A DNA stretch of 44,708 bases from an uncultured Prevotellaceae bacterium (GCA_937916085.1 CALGGO010000068.1:1-44708), one strand, 5' to 3'. Positions 8,189 through 15,972 are shown, numbered from the stretch's first letter. Numbers and translations are program-made. The notes: a model not told the origin generated them from the sequence alone.

Positions 8189-9118
8189 TTACAACAGGAA
8201 GAATAGCGAAACTCCTGCTACTGAGATGCATGCGCCGATTACGCTTTTTAAGGTGATGGGTTGCTTGAATAACCACCAAGCGGGGAGGATAATGATGATG
8301 GGTGTTAGCGCCATGAGGGTGCTGGCGATGCCGGCACTGGTGTATTGCACGGCAAGCAGGGAGCATCCTACACCCACAAAGGGTCCGAAAATGGTGGTGA
8401 GCGTCGCCACTGTCATGCTGGTGCGGTCGGTAATGTTCTTGCGCAGTGACCCGAAACCTTCATGGAACATTAGCAATAGAGCAAAACCTATTATACCTGC
8501 TATGCAGCGGAACACGTTGGCGTAGAACGGCAATATCCATTCATCGCAAGGAACTGCGAGAGAAGCCTCGTAATGGTTCATTCCTATCTTGCTAAGCACC
8601 AACCCCACTCCCTGACAAACGGCGGCTCCTATGGCAAATAAAACGCCATTTAGGGGCAGTTTCAACGAGAGTCGGTGATTATCGCCGCCACGTCCCAGCA
8701 CGGTTATGGCAATTCCAGTGAGTGTCACAGCCATAGCAATTATTGCAGTAGCTCGCAGTTGCTGACCAAGAGTAATCCACGCCATAATTGCGGCGGTTAT
8801 GGGTGCCAAAGTCATGAACAGCTGTCCAAATTTCGAGCCAATGATAATATAGCACTGAAAAAGGCAGAAGTCGCCTATCACATAACCTACAAGACCCGAG
8901 AGCATCATCCACAGATAGGCTTCAGTGCTGGCTTTTGCGGGTAGAGGACTGCCGGTAACAATCCAAAATAGAATAGCCGAGAATATCAAGGCTATCGCCA
9001 TGCGGGTGAAGTTGAGCGTGACATTTCCCATGCGTTTGCTGCCCATCTCGCTCAACAAGGCAGTGGCAGTCCACGAAAACGCCACGCCAATGGATATTAT
9101 TTCACCTAGATATTGCAT
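8189..9118 (-). CDS. DMT-superfamily permease (EamA family)
   Basis: A 309-residue inner-membrane transporter with about ten hydrophobic helices and no signal peptide. The two halves are related, as in two fused EamA domains: residues ~3-135, and ~150-308, with GVGLVLSKIG and STLMALTPIIIILPAWWLF in the second. The family exports metabolites or amino acids, but the substrate cannot be read from sequence. It stands alone in the leftward block, with an AT-rich gap downstream and repeats upstream. No promoter of the TAnnTTTG type is visible just upstream. Confidence 0.88.
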   Translation of the reverse strand: MQYLGEIISIGVAFSWTATALLSEMGSKRMGNVTLNFTRMAIALIFSAILFWIVTGSPLPAKASTEAYLWMMLSGLVGYVIGDFCLFQCYIIIGSKFGQLFMTLAPITAAIMAWITLGQQLRATAIIAMAVTLTGIAITVLGRGGDNHRLSLKLPLNGVLFAIGAAVCQGVGLVLSKIGMNHYEASLAVPCDEWILPFYANVFRCIAGIIGFALLLMFHEGFGSLRKNITDRTSMTVATLTTIFGPFVGVGCSLLAVQYTSAGIASTLMALTPIIIILPAWWLFKQPITLKSVIGACISVAGVSLFFLL

Positions 9119-9120
9119 AT

Positions 9121-9300
9121 TTTAGCTGACTAGCTGACGAGTAAACAAGCTTACTAGACAAATGATGTTCGTTTATCGTTATTCGTTTATCGTTTATCAA
9201 AGACAGTGAAGTGATTAATGGCAACGCACTTTCTAATCTCTAATCTCTAATCGCGCATAGCGCAACTAATCCCTAATCGCGCAGCGCATTGCCTTGCACT
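9121..9300. repeat. Intergenic repeats: AGCTGAC...CAAGCTTAC, TTCGTTTATCGTT and CTAATCTCTAATCGCGCA
   Basis: Three short repeat types fill the 184-bp gap. They are an AGCTGACnAG word of the family also at 38352 and 42997, two GTTTATCGTT words, and CTAATCTCTAATCTCTAATCGCGCA with a second CTAATCGCGCAGCGCA copy. No gene is visible. Confidence 0.6.
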
Positions 9301-9302
9301 CG

Positions 9303-10148
9303 TTAGCTCTCAATAATTATTTCTCCTATAGCGATAATTGTGGCGTCACCGCCTACCCATACTGCGCCGTCCTCGAGCAGCGATATTGCTATCACCGAAG
9401 ATCGTTGAATTGCCTCACCTTGCAGAAAACGGCAATTCGCAGGACTTTTAATAACGCCGTTGTGACGCAGATAATGAGCCAATGCACCATTAGCGGTGCC
9501 TGTGGCGCTCTCTTCGGGAATGCCGTAAAGAGGAGCGAAATTTCGCACGTGTGCCGTATAGCCGTCATCACTAAGCGCAAAAGCATGAACACCAGTCACT
9601 TCAAGTTCTTCGCTGAGTTGCGCAAGAGCGGTCATGTCAGGTTTTAGAGCATTCAACTCATCAATGTTATCAACAGGCATAATAATGTCGGGAAGACCAG
9701 TGCTCACCACTTGCACAGGCAAAACATTATGCGAATTTTTAAATCCCATAATACTGTGCAGCCGCTCCATATCAACAACTATGTCAATAATTTGTGGTTC
9801 AGCCATCTGCATCATTATAATATTCCCTACTTTCACCTGCAAATTACCAGCCAGAGTGTGATTGATGCACAAAGTGCCGTCGGCGATTATTCCTAATTTA
9901 TACAATATGCTATAGACTGCTATAGTGGCATGACCACACAAGTCCACCTCTCCGCGTGGCGTGAAATAGCGCACGGTGAACTCGGTATTACCATCACGCC
10001 GCACAAATGCCGTCTCGGAATAGCGGAACTCAGCAGCCACCTGCTGCATAAATTTCTCACTCGGAAAATCACTATCTATCAACACCACGCCAGCAGGATT
10101 GCCACCAAATGGCTGAATGGTGAAAGCATCAACTATAAAATATTTCAT
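9303..10148 (-). CDS. PhzF-family isomerase/epimerase-like protein
   Basis: A 281-residue PhzF fold protein, of the family that includes phenazine-biosynthetic isomerase and diaminopimelate-epimerase-like enzymes. It shows VDAFTIQPFGGNPAGVVL at the N-terminus, the SETAFV strand with the conserved catalytic glutamate, and GEVDLCGHATIA. The second domain has EESATGTANGALAHYL. I use the ATG at 10148. The longer frame starts at a TTG within an AGCTAACAAGCTGA repeat. Its metabolic role is unknown, as PhzF homologues outside phenazine clusters rarely have a defined substrate. It is a single gene with repeats on both sides. Confidence 0.9.
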   Translation of the reverse strand: MKYFIVDAFTIQPFGGNPAGVVLIDSDFPSEKFMQQVAAEFRYSETAFVRRDGNTEFTVRYFTPRGEVDLCGHATIAVYSILYKLGIIADGTLCINHTLAGNLQVKVGNIIMMQMAEPQIIDIVVDMERLHSIMGFKNSHNVLPVQVVSTGLPDIIMPVDNIDELNALKPDMTALAQLSEELEVTGVHAFALSDDGYTAHVRNFAPLYGIPEESATGTANGALAHYLRHNGVIKSPANCRFLQGEAIQRSSVIAISLLEDGAVWVGGDATIIAIGEIIIES

Positions 10149-10238
10149 AGCTAACAAGCTGATAAGGCAATGTTAGAGCTTGCTACTTTTTATTTCACAA
10201 ACTCTTAGCACTAAACTCTAAACTTCAATTTTTGAAAA

Positions 10239-10847
10239 TTACTTCAAAATTTGAATTATATTTTCCTCAATGAGTTTGATGTCGTGAGTGGGTTCGTAGC
10301 GTGCCACCACGTTGCCTTCCTTATCAACAAGGAATTTGGTGAAATTCCACTTAATATCAGGCTTGCTGGCATAGTCAGGGTCGGTCTTTTTCATCATATC
10401 GTCGAGAATTTTGCCTATAGGATGCTCAAGATTGAAGCCTTCAAAACCTTTCTCTTTCTTAAGGAAAGTGAACAGCGGATGCTCGTTCTCGCCATTTACC
10501 TCTATTTTCTTGAATTGAGGAAATTCGGTGCCAAAATTGAGGGTGCAGAAGCTGTGAATTTCCTCCTCACTGCCAGGAGCCTGATTGCCGAATTGGTTGC
10601 AGGGAAAATCTAAAATCTCAAGACCTTTGTCCTTATAAGCCTTGTAAAGTGCCTCCAGTTCCTCATATTGCGGTGTGAAACCACACTTGGTGGCGGTATT
10701 AACTATGAGCAACACTTTGCCCTTGTATTCACTCAGAGCAACATCATTGCCCTTGCGGTCTTTCACTGTAAAATCCAGTACATTAGTCTGTGCCATAACG
10801 GTTGAAATGTTTAGTAGTATGGTTAATAATAAAAGTGTCTTTTTCAT
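10239..10847 (-). CDS. Glutathione peroxidase family protein, exported
   Basis: A thiol peroxidase of the GPx fold, expected to reduce peroxides with thioredoxin-type donors. It has a signal peptide (MKKTLLLLTILLNISTVMAQ), so it should act in the periplasm. The peroxidatic residue is cysteine at ~55 in NTATKCGFTPQY, not selenocysteine. The FPCNQFGNQAPG motif and the WNFTKFLVDKEG segment complete the family signature. The length (202) is normal with the leader. The gene follows nadA at a 51-bp gap that contains a perfect 22-bp palindrome, so it may be cotranscribed or separately controlled. Confidence 0.93.
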   Translation of the reverse strand: MKKTLLLLTILLNISTVMAQTNVLDFTVKDRKGNDVALSEYKGKVLLIVNTATKCGFTPQYEELEALYKAYKDKGLEILDFPCNQFGNQAPGSEEEIHSFCTLNFGTEFPQFKKIEVNGENEHPLFTFLKKEKGFEGFNLEHPIGKILDDMMKKTDPDYASKPDIKWNFTKFLVDKEGNVVARYEPTHDIKLIEENIIQILK

Positions 10848-10865
10848 GATAGTAAATATTTATTT

Positions 10866-10889
10866 TATATTGCGATGCATCGCAATATA
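10866..10889. promoter_or_regulatory. Perfect 22-24 bp palindrome between nadA and the GPx gene
   Basis: ATATTGCGATGCATCGCAAT and its continuation form an uninterrupted palindrome (10867-10888, extendable by one base each side). There is no loop or U-tract, so it looks more like an operator than a terminator. It is 19 bp upstream of the peroxidase start. Confidence 0.5.
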
Positions 10890-10898
10890 CTTAACTTA

Positions 10899-11888
10899 TT
10901 ACTTCTTTATCAGTCCCAAGCGGTTGGAAATCTCCAGCATGCGCTCGATGGGGCGCACAGCTTTTACTCGGGTTTCCTCATCTACCTCGATGGTTGGAGC
11001 GAGATATTTAAGCGAAAGATATAGCTTTTCGAGAGTTATAAGCTTCATGTAGGCGCACTCGTTGCATGCGCAGCCAGCATCGTCGGGAGGAGCTGGAATG
11101 AATTCCTTGTCGGGACAGCGCTTCTTCATCTCATAGATGATGCCGCTTTCGGTGGCAACGATGAATTTGTTGCATTCGCTGGCTACAGAGTAGTCAAGCA
11201 AGGCTTTGGTAGAACCAATCTTGTCGGCAATCAGCCGGATGGGTTTCGGGCACTCGGGATGCACCAGCACCTGAGCGTCGGGATGCTCCTTCTTAAGTTC
11301 CAAAATCTTCTCAATAGAGAATTTCTCATGCACCTCGCAGTAGCCATCCCACACCACCATGTTGCGACCAGTGATGCTGTTGATGTAGTTGCCCAAGTTC
11401 CGGTCGGGACCAAAGATTAGTTTCTCGTCTTCGGGGAAGCTGTCAACAATCTGCTTGGCGTTGCCGCTGGTCACTATCACATCGGTGAGAGCCTTCACCG
11501 CAGCACTGGTATTAGCGTAGCTAATAACAGTGTGACCAGGATGATCCTTGATGAACGCCTCAAATTCGTCGGCAGGGCAGCTGTCGCTCAACGAGCAGCC
11601 AGCGTTGAGGTCAGGCACTATGACCGTCTTCTCGGGACACAGAATTTTGGCTGTCTCGCCCATGAAATGCACGCCGCACAGCACAATCACTGGCGCCTCC
11701 ACATCCTGCGCCAGTTGCGCCAGCGCCAAGCTGTCGCCAATATAGTCGGCGAGGTCCTGAATCTCGTCTCGCTGATAGAAATGCGCCATTATCACGGCGT
11801 TTTTCTCCTTCTTGAGTCTCAATATCTCCTCCTTGAGGTCGATGCCCTTAGGAATACGAGCCTCAACATAGCCTTTTTCAACATTCAT
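10899..11888 (-). CDS. nadA: Quinolinate synthase
   Basis: NadA condenses iminoaspartate with dihydroxyacetone phosphate to quinolinate in de novo NAD synthesis, using a [4Fe-4S] cluster. The protein (329 residues) has MAHFYQRDEIQDLADYIGDSLALA near the N-terminus and the three cluster cysteine regions: VLCGVHFMGETAKIL, GCSLSDSCPADEF and the C-terminal GCACNECAYM. HPECPKP and SNKFIVATE-like segments fit the family. No nadB or nadC lies beside it in the window. A -7 promoter element is ~200 bp upstream at 12095-12102, within the AT-rich gap. Confidence 0.96.
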   Translation of the reverse strand: MNVEKGYVEARIPKGIDLKEEILRLKKEKNAVIMAHFYQRDEIQDLADYIGDSLALAQLAQDVEAPVIVLCGVHFMGETAKILCPEKTVIVPDLNAGCSLSDSCPADEFEAFIKDHPGHTVISYANTSAAVKALTDVIVTSGNAKQIVDSFPEDEKLIFGPDRNLGNYINSITGRNMVVWDGYCEVHEKFSIEKILELKKEHPDAQVLVHPECPKPIRLIADKIGSTKALLDYSVASECNKFIVATESGIIYEMKKRCPDKEFIPAPPDDAGCACNECAYMKLITLEKLYLSLKYLAPTIEVDEETRVKAVRPIERMLEISNRLGLIKK

Positions 11889-11939
11889 AATATATTTATT
11901 TTTTAAAATTTAATTTTATATATAAAAATTGATATTGTG

Positions 11940-12320
11940 GTAATAGCCTGTTAATTGAGTGAAAAACTTTTTTCAAAAACACTTGACTTTTGATTTATTA
12001 TTGTTTTGTTTTTAGTTATCAATAGGTTATTTACAACTTTAAAAATTGATTTATAATTAATTGTGAATGTTATCAACAAGCTGTTACCAACGTGCAAAGT
12101 TAATAAAATTCTTAATAAATAATCAACAAAACCGCTGCAAAAATTGTGTAAAACTAAATATAAAGATTGTGGACAAAAAATTTGGAAAATAAAAACTGAC
12201 ATATAAGCCAAAGCAGTTACCAAAATCCAAATTTTTCATCCACTTTTTTTCAAAAACTTTTCCACGCTTATAAACACAGTTATCAACAATGGAGTGTGAA
12301 AAATATTTTGGTTTATAGTT
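11940..12320. other. AT-rich region with clustered DnaA-box-like sites (candidate replication origin)
   Basis: The 603-bp gap between nadA (leftward) and the sigma-factor gene (rightward) has no supportable gene and is strongly AT-rich. It holds TTATCAACA at 12070-12078 and 12280-12288, TTGTCCACA on the minus strand at 12168-12176, TTATCAATA at 12016-12024, TTATTTACA at 12027-12035 and TTATAAACA at 12268-12276. Genes diverge at this point, and a perfect parS lies ~6.7 kb away. No initiator gene (dnaA) is in the window. Origin function is an inference. Confidence 0.35.
12095..12102 (-). promoter_or_regulatory. Promoter -7 element, probably for nadA
   Basis: The minus strand reads TAACTTTG followed by CAC, matching TAnnTTTG. 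TTTGTTGATT lies ~27 bp upstream as the -33 element. It predicts a leader of about 200 nt before nadA. Confidence 0.55.
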
Positions 12321-12372
12321 TATGGATACATATAATATTGCCGACAAAGCAACATTCCTAAGATGAAAATGT

Positions 12373-12397
12373 GGTGTAGTCATCATTTGGCTACACC
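12373..12397. terminator. Small hairpin upstream of the sigma-factor promoter
   Basis: GGTGTAG and CTACACC form a perfect 7-bp stem around an 11-nt loop, followed by CTTTTC. It lies just before the -33 region of the sigma-factor promoter. It may insulate transcription from the left; evidence is only structural. Confidence 0.3.
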
Positions 12398-12424
12398 CTT
12401 TTCGGTTATATCGAAATTTTTTTC

Positions 12425-12432
12425 TATTTTTG
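12425..12432 (+). promoter_or_regulatory. Promoter -7 element for the ECF sigma operon
   Basis: TATTTTTG matches TAnnTTTG and is followed by TGTGA. It lies 60 bp before the sigma-factor ATG. A TTTCGG at about 24 bp upstream may be a weak -33 element. Confidence 0.5.
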
Positions 12433-12491
12433 TGTGATTTTTTTGAGAGTTGTGCGTCTAATGGGCAAACACTTTTAAAACACAAAAACCG

Positions 12492-12968
12492 ATGAACGAA
12501 CTAGAAAGCAAATTTGCTCAAACCATCAAGCAGAACAAGAGCACCATCTATACCGTGTGCTATATGTTCTCAAAAGATGCCGACGAGGTGAGCGACCTCT
12601 TCCAGGAGGCGGTCATCAACCTGTGGCGAGGATTTGAGGGCTTTGAGAACCGCAGCGACATCAAGACATGGATATACCGCGTGGCGCTCAACACCTGCAT
12701 CTCGCTCGACCGCAAGAAACGGCGCGCCGCCACCGAACCGCTGCCCATGAACATCAACCTCTTTGAGGACAGCGACGAGGACACGCGCCAAGTGGACCTG
12801 CTGCACAAGCGCATCAGCCGCCTCCAACCCTTCGACCGTGCCATCGTGCTGCTGTGGCTCGAGAACATGCCCTACGAGGAGATAGGGCTGGTGGTGGGTA
12901 TCTCCACCAGCGCCGTGAGTACTCGCCTCTACCGCATCAAAGAACAACTTAAAAAAATGAACGACTAA
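12492..12968 (+). CDS. RNA polymerase ECF-type sigma factor
   Basis: A 158-residue sigma-70 family extracytoplasmic-function factor. Region 2 covers about residues 20-80 (DADEVSDLFQEAVINLWRGF, then FENRSDIKTWIYRVALNTCIS). Region 4 is at the C-terminus with the helix-turn-helix PYEEIGLVVGISTSAVSTRLYRIKEQLKK. It is followed after 19 bp by a four-helix membrane protein, which is the position an anti-sigma or sensing partner would take. No classical anti-sigma (FecR or zinc) domain is seen there. The regulon is unknown. Confidence 0.93.
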   Translation: MNELESKFAQTIKQNKSTIYTVCYMFSKDADEVSDLFQEAVINLWRGFEGFENRSDIKTWIYRVALNTCISLDRKKRRAATEPLPMNINLFEDSDEDTRQVDLLHKRISRLQPFDRAIVLLWLENMPYEEIGLVVGISTSAVSTRLYRIKEQLKKMND

Positions 12969-12987
12969 CCAAAAAACTCTCAAAATT

Positions 12988-13566
12988 ATGGATTACGAAC
13001 TTGACGAAATGCGCCAGCAAATGGCGATACTGAAAGATAAACTCGAGAAGCAGACGATAGTTGACGACAGGGTGATTCGCCGAGCCATCAAGCACAGCGC
13101 GAGCACCATCAACAAGCGGTACCTTGTAATCTCAATCATCGCGCTGGCGATGATCCCTTATGGCTACTGGGCATTCGTGATACTTAACGGACTCTCTATT
13201 CCGCTGTGGATAGCATCAAGCGTGATGATGCTCATGGTGGTGGCATTCTGCTTCTTCAACGGACGTGCCATGCGCGACCCGCAACTCGCTGAAGGCAATC
13301 TACACGATACCATGCACCAAGTGGCTACTGCCAAGCGCCGCGACGCCAACTGGCTGTGGATAGGCATACCTATGGTGACGGCTTGGGCAGTGTGGGTAGG
13401 CTGGGAAATGGCGCAAAAGATGGAAATTGAGGATTTAAAACTCTTCATGCCATTCTTCATCATCTGCCTTGTGGCAGGAATTCTGATAGGTCTGGCAGTA
13501 CACTTCAAGACCCAGCGCCACTACCGCGATATCATAGAGCAAATTGAAGACTCCGAGAAGCCATAA
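12988..13566 (+). CDS. Four-helix membrane protein paired with the ECF sigma factor
   Basis: I do not recognise a named family. The 192-residue protein begins with a charged, probably cytoplasmic and partly coiled-coil segment (residues 1-48, MDYELDEMRQQMAILKDKLE...). Four hydrophobic helices follow (about 49-70, 74-90, 128-147, 157-175), then a short charged tail. The gene starts 19 bp after the sigma-factor stop and shares its promoter, so it likely works with the sigma factor, perhaps sequestering it at the membrane. That role is inferred from position only. A strong terminator lies 66 bp downstream. Confidence 0.75.
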   Translation: MDYELDEMRQQMAILKDKLEKQTIVDDRVIRRAIKHSASTINKRYLVISIIALAMIPYGYWAFVILNGLSIPLWIASSVMMLMVVAFCFFNGRAMRDPQLAEGNLHDTMHQVATAKRRDANWLWIGIPMVTAWAVWVGWEMAQKMEIEDLKLFMPFFIICLVAGILIGLAVHFKTQRHYRDIIEQIEDSEKP

Positions 13567-13631
13567 GCTGTAAGCAGTGAGCTATAAGTTGCAAGCCTCA
13601 CCTCTTCACTCTATACTCTCCACTCTAAACT

Positions 13632-13669
13632 CAAAAATCCTCAACCAGTGCTCTGGTTGAGGATTTTTG
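13632..13669. terminator. Bidirectional terminator between the sigma operon and tRNA-Tyr
   Basis: A perfect 17-bp stem (CAAAAATCCTCAACCAG with its complement) encloses a four-base loop TGCT. Its A/T ends give a U-tract in both directions. It can end the rightward sigma operon and the leftward tRNA gene. Confidence 0.9.
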
Positions 13670-13676
13670 CTAAATG

Positions 13677-13759
13677 TGGGTAGAGATGGATTCGAACCAC
13701 CGAAGCGATGACGCAGCAGATTTACAGTCTGCCCCATTTGGCCACTCTGGAATCTACCC
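13677..13759 (-). tRNA. tRNA-Tyr (GUA)
   Basis: The minus strand folds into a class II tRNA. Acceptor arms GGGTAGA and TCTACCC pair, with A as discriminator. The anticodon stem-loop GCAGACTGTAAATCTGC carries anticodon GTA. The T arm contains GGTTCGAATCC, and the long variable arm is typical of tRNA-Tyr. CCA is not encoded. Confidence 0.96.
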
Positions 13760-13902
13760 GTTTCCCAAATGCGACTGCAAAGTTAAGCATTTTTTTCCAA
13801 TCACCAAATTTTTTCTTAACAAACGCCATTTTTTATTTGTGTTAGTGACAGATTTTGATTCATTATGCTGGCAGACCTGTTTCTAAAATTGGAAAAAATT
13901 GC

Positions 13903-13910
13903 TATATTTG
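13903..13910 (+). promoter_or_regulatory. Promoter -7 element upstream of the DUF2779 remnant
   Basis: TATATTTG followed by C matches TAnnTTTG, 24 bp before the ATG at 13934. The promoter survives although the gene is truncated. Confidence 0.55.
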
Positions 13911-13933
13911 CTTCATCAACAAAACTGAATACT

Positions 13934-14206
13934 ATGAAAGGTCTTTCTAAATCACGTTACACGACGTTCTGCCAGTGTCCTAAGACACTGTGGCTCAAGG
14001 TGTATAACCCTGATGTGGCAACTGATGACCATGCGTTGCAGGCTCGTTTTGAGGCGGGCAATGAGGTGGGCGACCTCGCTATGAGGCTCTTTGGTGACTT
14101 TGTGGAGGTGACGGTGCGCCGCGAAGATGGCGGTCTGGACCTCACGGCAATGGTTAAGCTCACTAAAGAAGAGATGGATCGGGATGCCAATGGAATAGTT
14201 TTTTGA
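13934..14206 (+). pseudogene. Truncated DUF2779-family protein
   Basis: The 90-residue product MKGLSKSRYTTFCQCPKTLW... (start at 13934) matches from memory the N-terminus of DUF2779 proteins. Those proteins usually run to several hundred residues and contain a RecB-like nuclease fold. The FCQCPKTLWL cysteine pair and FEAGNEVGDLAMRLFGD segment are characteristic. The frame stops after KEEMDRDANGIVF, just where the catalytic part would begin. No continuation is found in other frames downstream, so the 3' part is deleted rather than frameshifted. Its promoter is intact, so a short peptide could still be made. Confidence 0.65.
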
Positions 14207-14266
14207 ATTTTCTGGTTAATGTTGCTATATTGCCTTTGAAAAGAGATAATTTGTAAACACATCGTT

Positions 14267-14545
14267 ATGGAGATTAAGACTAAAGAACAGTTCATTAAAC
14301 TTAGCAAGAATACTAATATTCCAAAAGAGGTTTGAGATACGTTCGACGGTATGGACTTCATTATTTATATGAATGAGTATGTCAGAATCATCGAGAATGT
14401 GAAATTAACGAAGGTGAAGACTTACTCCTACAAGCTCCCCAAATGCCTAATAGCCGATAATGAGTTAAATGATTTGCCTCATCGTGTGATGTTGTTCCCT
14501 CATGAAAATGTCAATAATGACAATTTTATCCACATAAAAATGTAG
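14267..14545 (+). pseudogene. Small ORF interrupted by an in-frame TGA
   Basis: An ATG at 14267 opens MEIKTKEQFIKLSKNTNIPKEV, then a TGA (14333-14335), after which the same frame continues DTFDGMDFIIYMNEYV... to 14545. The composition is charged and protein-like on both sides of the stop, which suggests a recent nonsense mutation. The last ~14 codons run into the 32-bp repeat array, so the natural end is unclear. I do not recognise the family. Recoding is not supported by any visible element. Confidence 0.45.
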
Positions 14546-14612
14546 ATTTTGACAATTATATGCTCATAAAATTGTAAAAACACTTGCACATTCCCTCATA
14601 AAAGTGTATATT
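14501..14612. repeat. Four 12-bp repeats with an exact 32-bp period before the DUF4143 ATPase gene
   Basis: CATGAAAATGTC (14501), CATAAAAATGTA (14533), CATAAAATTGTA (14565) and CATAAAAGTGTA (14597) begin exactly 32 bp apart. The 20-bp spacers are partly similar: TGACAATTTTAT and TGACAATTATAT follow units 1 and 2. TTCCCT precedes units 1 and 4. The last unit overlaps the -7 element of the ATPase promoter. A 32-bp period is about three helical turns, so all units face the same side of DNA. Confidence 0.8.
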
Positions 14613-14614
14613 TG
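14584..14614 (+). promoter_or_regulatory. Promoter of the DUF4143 ATPase gene
   Basis: TTG at 14584 and TATATTTG at 14607-14614 are 23 bp apart, a good -33/-7 pair. The start codon is 26 bp beyond. The -7 element overlaps the last repeat of the 32-bp array, so binding there would block transcription. Confidence 0.7.
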
Positions 14615-14640
14615 CAGCGTAAAATAATTGTTCAGGTATT

Positions 14641-15972
14641 ATGAAGAGGCTTATTTACAACAAATTACTAGAATGGAAAAACCGCAGAGACCACAAGCCA
14701 TTAGTTCTTGAAGGCGCAAGGCAGGTGGGCAAGACTTATATTCTGCAAGAATTCGGCAGGAATGAGTTTGAGAATATGGTTTACATCAACTGCGAGAATA
14801 ATGATGCGATAAAGCAGCTTTTTGCAATAGATTTCAACATCGAGCGCATTCTGCTTGGTCTTGAGGCATATTCTTTGCAGAAGATTGTTCCAGGGAAAAC
14901 ACTTCTTTTCCTTGATGAGATTCAAGAGTTGCCGGGAGGAGTGGCTTCGCTGAAATATTTCTGCGAGAATGTTCGCAGTTTGCATGTAGCCGTAGCAGGT
15001 TCGTTGCTGGGAATCTTCAACCTGCAAGGGCAGTCGTTCCCTGTGGGAAAGGTGGAGACGCTGCGTCTTTATCCCATGACATTTCAAGAGTTCTTGATGG
15101 CGCGTGGCAAGGAGCAGCTTGCCGACGTGCTGCAAAGCCTTGACTGGAGTGTTATCAATCCACTGCACAGCATTTTTGTCGAGGAACTGAGGCTATATTA
15201 TTTTGTGGGCGGAATGCCCGAGGCTGTGACCAAATATATTGAGAGTGCCGACACGTCTCGTGTCAGAGCTATCCACAATGAGATTCTTAATGCCTACGTC
15301 CGCGACTTTGCCAAGCATGCTGGTGGCGAGACTCAGCGCGTTAGGCTTGTGTGGGACTCCGTGCCTGGGCATCTGGCGCGTGAGAACAAGAAATTCATCT
15401 TTGGTGCGGTGAAATCGGGAGCCAGGGCAAGTTATTTCGACAACGCTCTGCAATGGCTGCAAGATGCGGGGCTAATCTATAAAGTGGAGAATATCAGGCA
15501 AGTGGAATTGCCGTTGAAATTCTTTGCTAACCGCGACATCTTTAAAGTCTTTATGCTTGACGTGGGGCTGCTGGGTGCCATGACTCTCGCTTCGCCCGAC
15601 GAAATGCTGGTGAAGGATAATGTGTTCAGCAGTTTTAAGGGAGCTTTCACCGAGAATTATGTGCTTGGGCAAATGAAAGCGATAGAGGATATTCACACAT
15701 ATTATTACAGTAAGCCCAATTCAACATTAGAGATTGATTTCCTGTGCCAGATAGACGGCAACATTGTGCCAATTGAGGTGAAAGCCGAGGTGAATGTGAA
15801 AGCAAAGTCGCTAGCAACATTCTCTAAGACTCACAGCGCTAGAGTAGCTCAATCCCTGCGATTCTCAATGCAGCCCCACATCGACCAGGGCTGGATGCAG
15901 AACGTGCCACTCTATGCCGTGGAGGCGTTTGTGAAGAAGCGAGTTACTGATTGTAAGGGGGAGGGTAAATAA
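14641..15972 (+). CDS. AAA ATPase with C-terminal DUF4143
   Basis: A 443-residue cytoplasmic protein of the widespread Bacteroidetes AAA_14/DUF4143 family. Walker A is LEGARQVGKT (residues ~23-32) and Walker B LLFLDEIQE (~88-96). The C-terminal part has a PD-(D/E)xK-like pattern (LEIDFLCQIDGNIVPIEVKAE, about 370-390). The function of the family is not established; members are often highly paralogous and mobile between strains. It is full length and intact, unlike its two left-hand neighbours. Its promoter carries the 32-bp-phased repeat array, which suggests autoregulation or control by a multimeric DNA-binding protein. Confidence 0.9.
   Translation: MKRLIYNKLLEWKNRRDHKPLVLEGARQVGKTYILQEFGRNEFENMVYINCENNDAIKQLFAIDFNIERILLGLEAYSLQKIVPGKTLLFLDEIQELPGGVASLKYFCENVRSLHVAVAGSLLGIFNLQGQSFPVGKVETLRLYPMTFQEFLMARGKEQLADVLQSLDWSVINPLHSIFVEELRLYYFVGGMPEAVTKYIESADTSRVRAIHNEILNAYVRDFAKHAGGETQRVRLVWDSVPGHLARENKKFIFGAVKSGARASYFDNALQWLQDAGLIYKVENIRQVELPLKFFANRDIFKVFMLDVGLLGAMTLASPDEMLVKDNVFSSFKGAFTENYVLGQMKAIEDIHTYYYSKPNSTLEIDFLCQIDGNIVPIEVKAEVNVKAKSLATFSKTHSARVAQSLRFSMQPHIDQGWMQNVPLYAVEAFVKKRVTDCKGEGK

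Noticed and set aside
12123..12485. Minus-strand frames in the nadA-sigma gap
   Set aside because: Phe/Lys/Asn-rich translations of AT-rich DNA, with no start context. The region reads better as non-coding.
14333..14335. Selenocysteine or other recoding at the in-frame TGA
   Set aside because: No SECIS-like hairpin follows and no selenoprotein family is recognised. A nonsense mutation is simpler. The GPx in this window uses Cys.
14501..14612. CRISPR array
   Set aside because: Units are 12 bp and degenerate, spacers are partly similar to each other and no cas gene is present. The phase and promoter overlap favour operators.
13677..14640. Integrated island at tRNA-Tyr
   Set aside because: The accessory genes lie on the 5' side of the tRNA gene, no integrase is present and no duplicated tRNA 3' end was seen.
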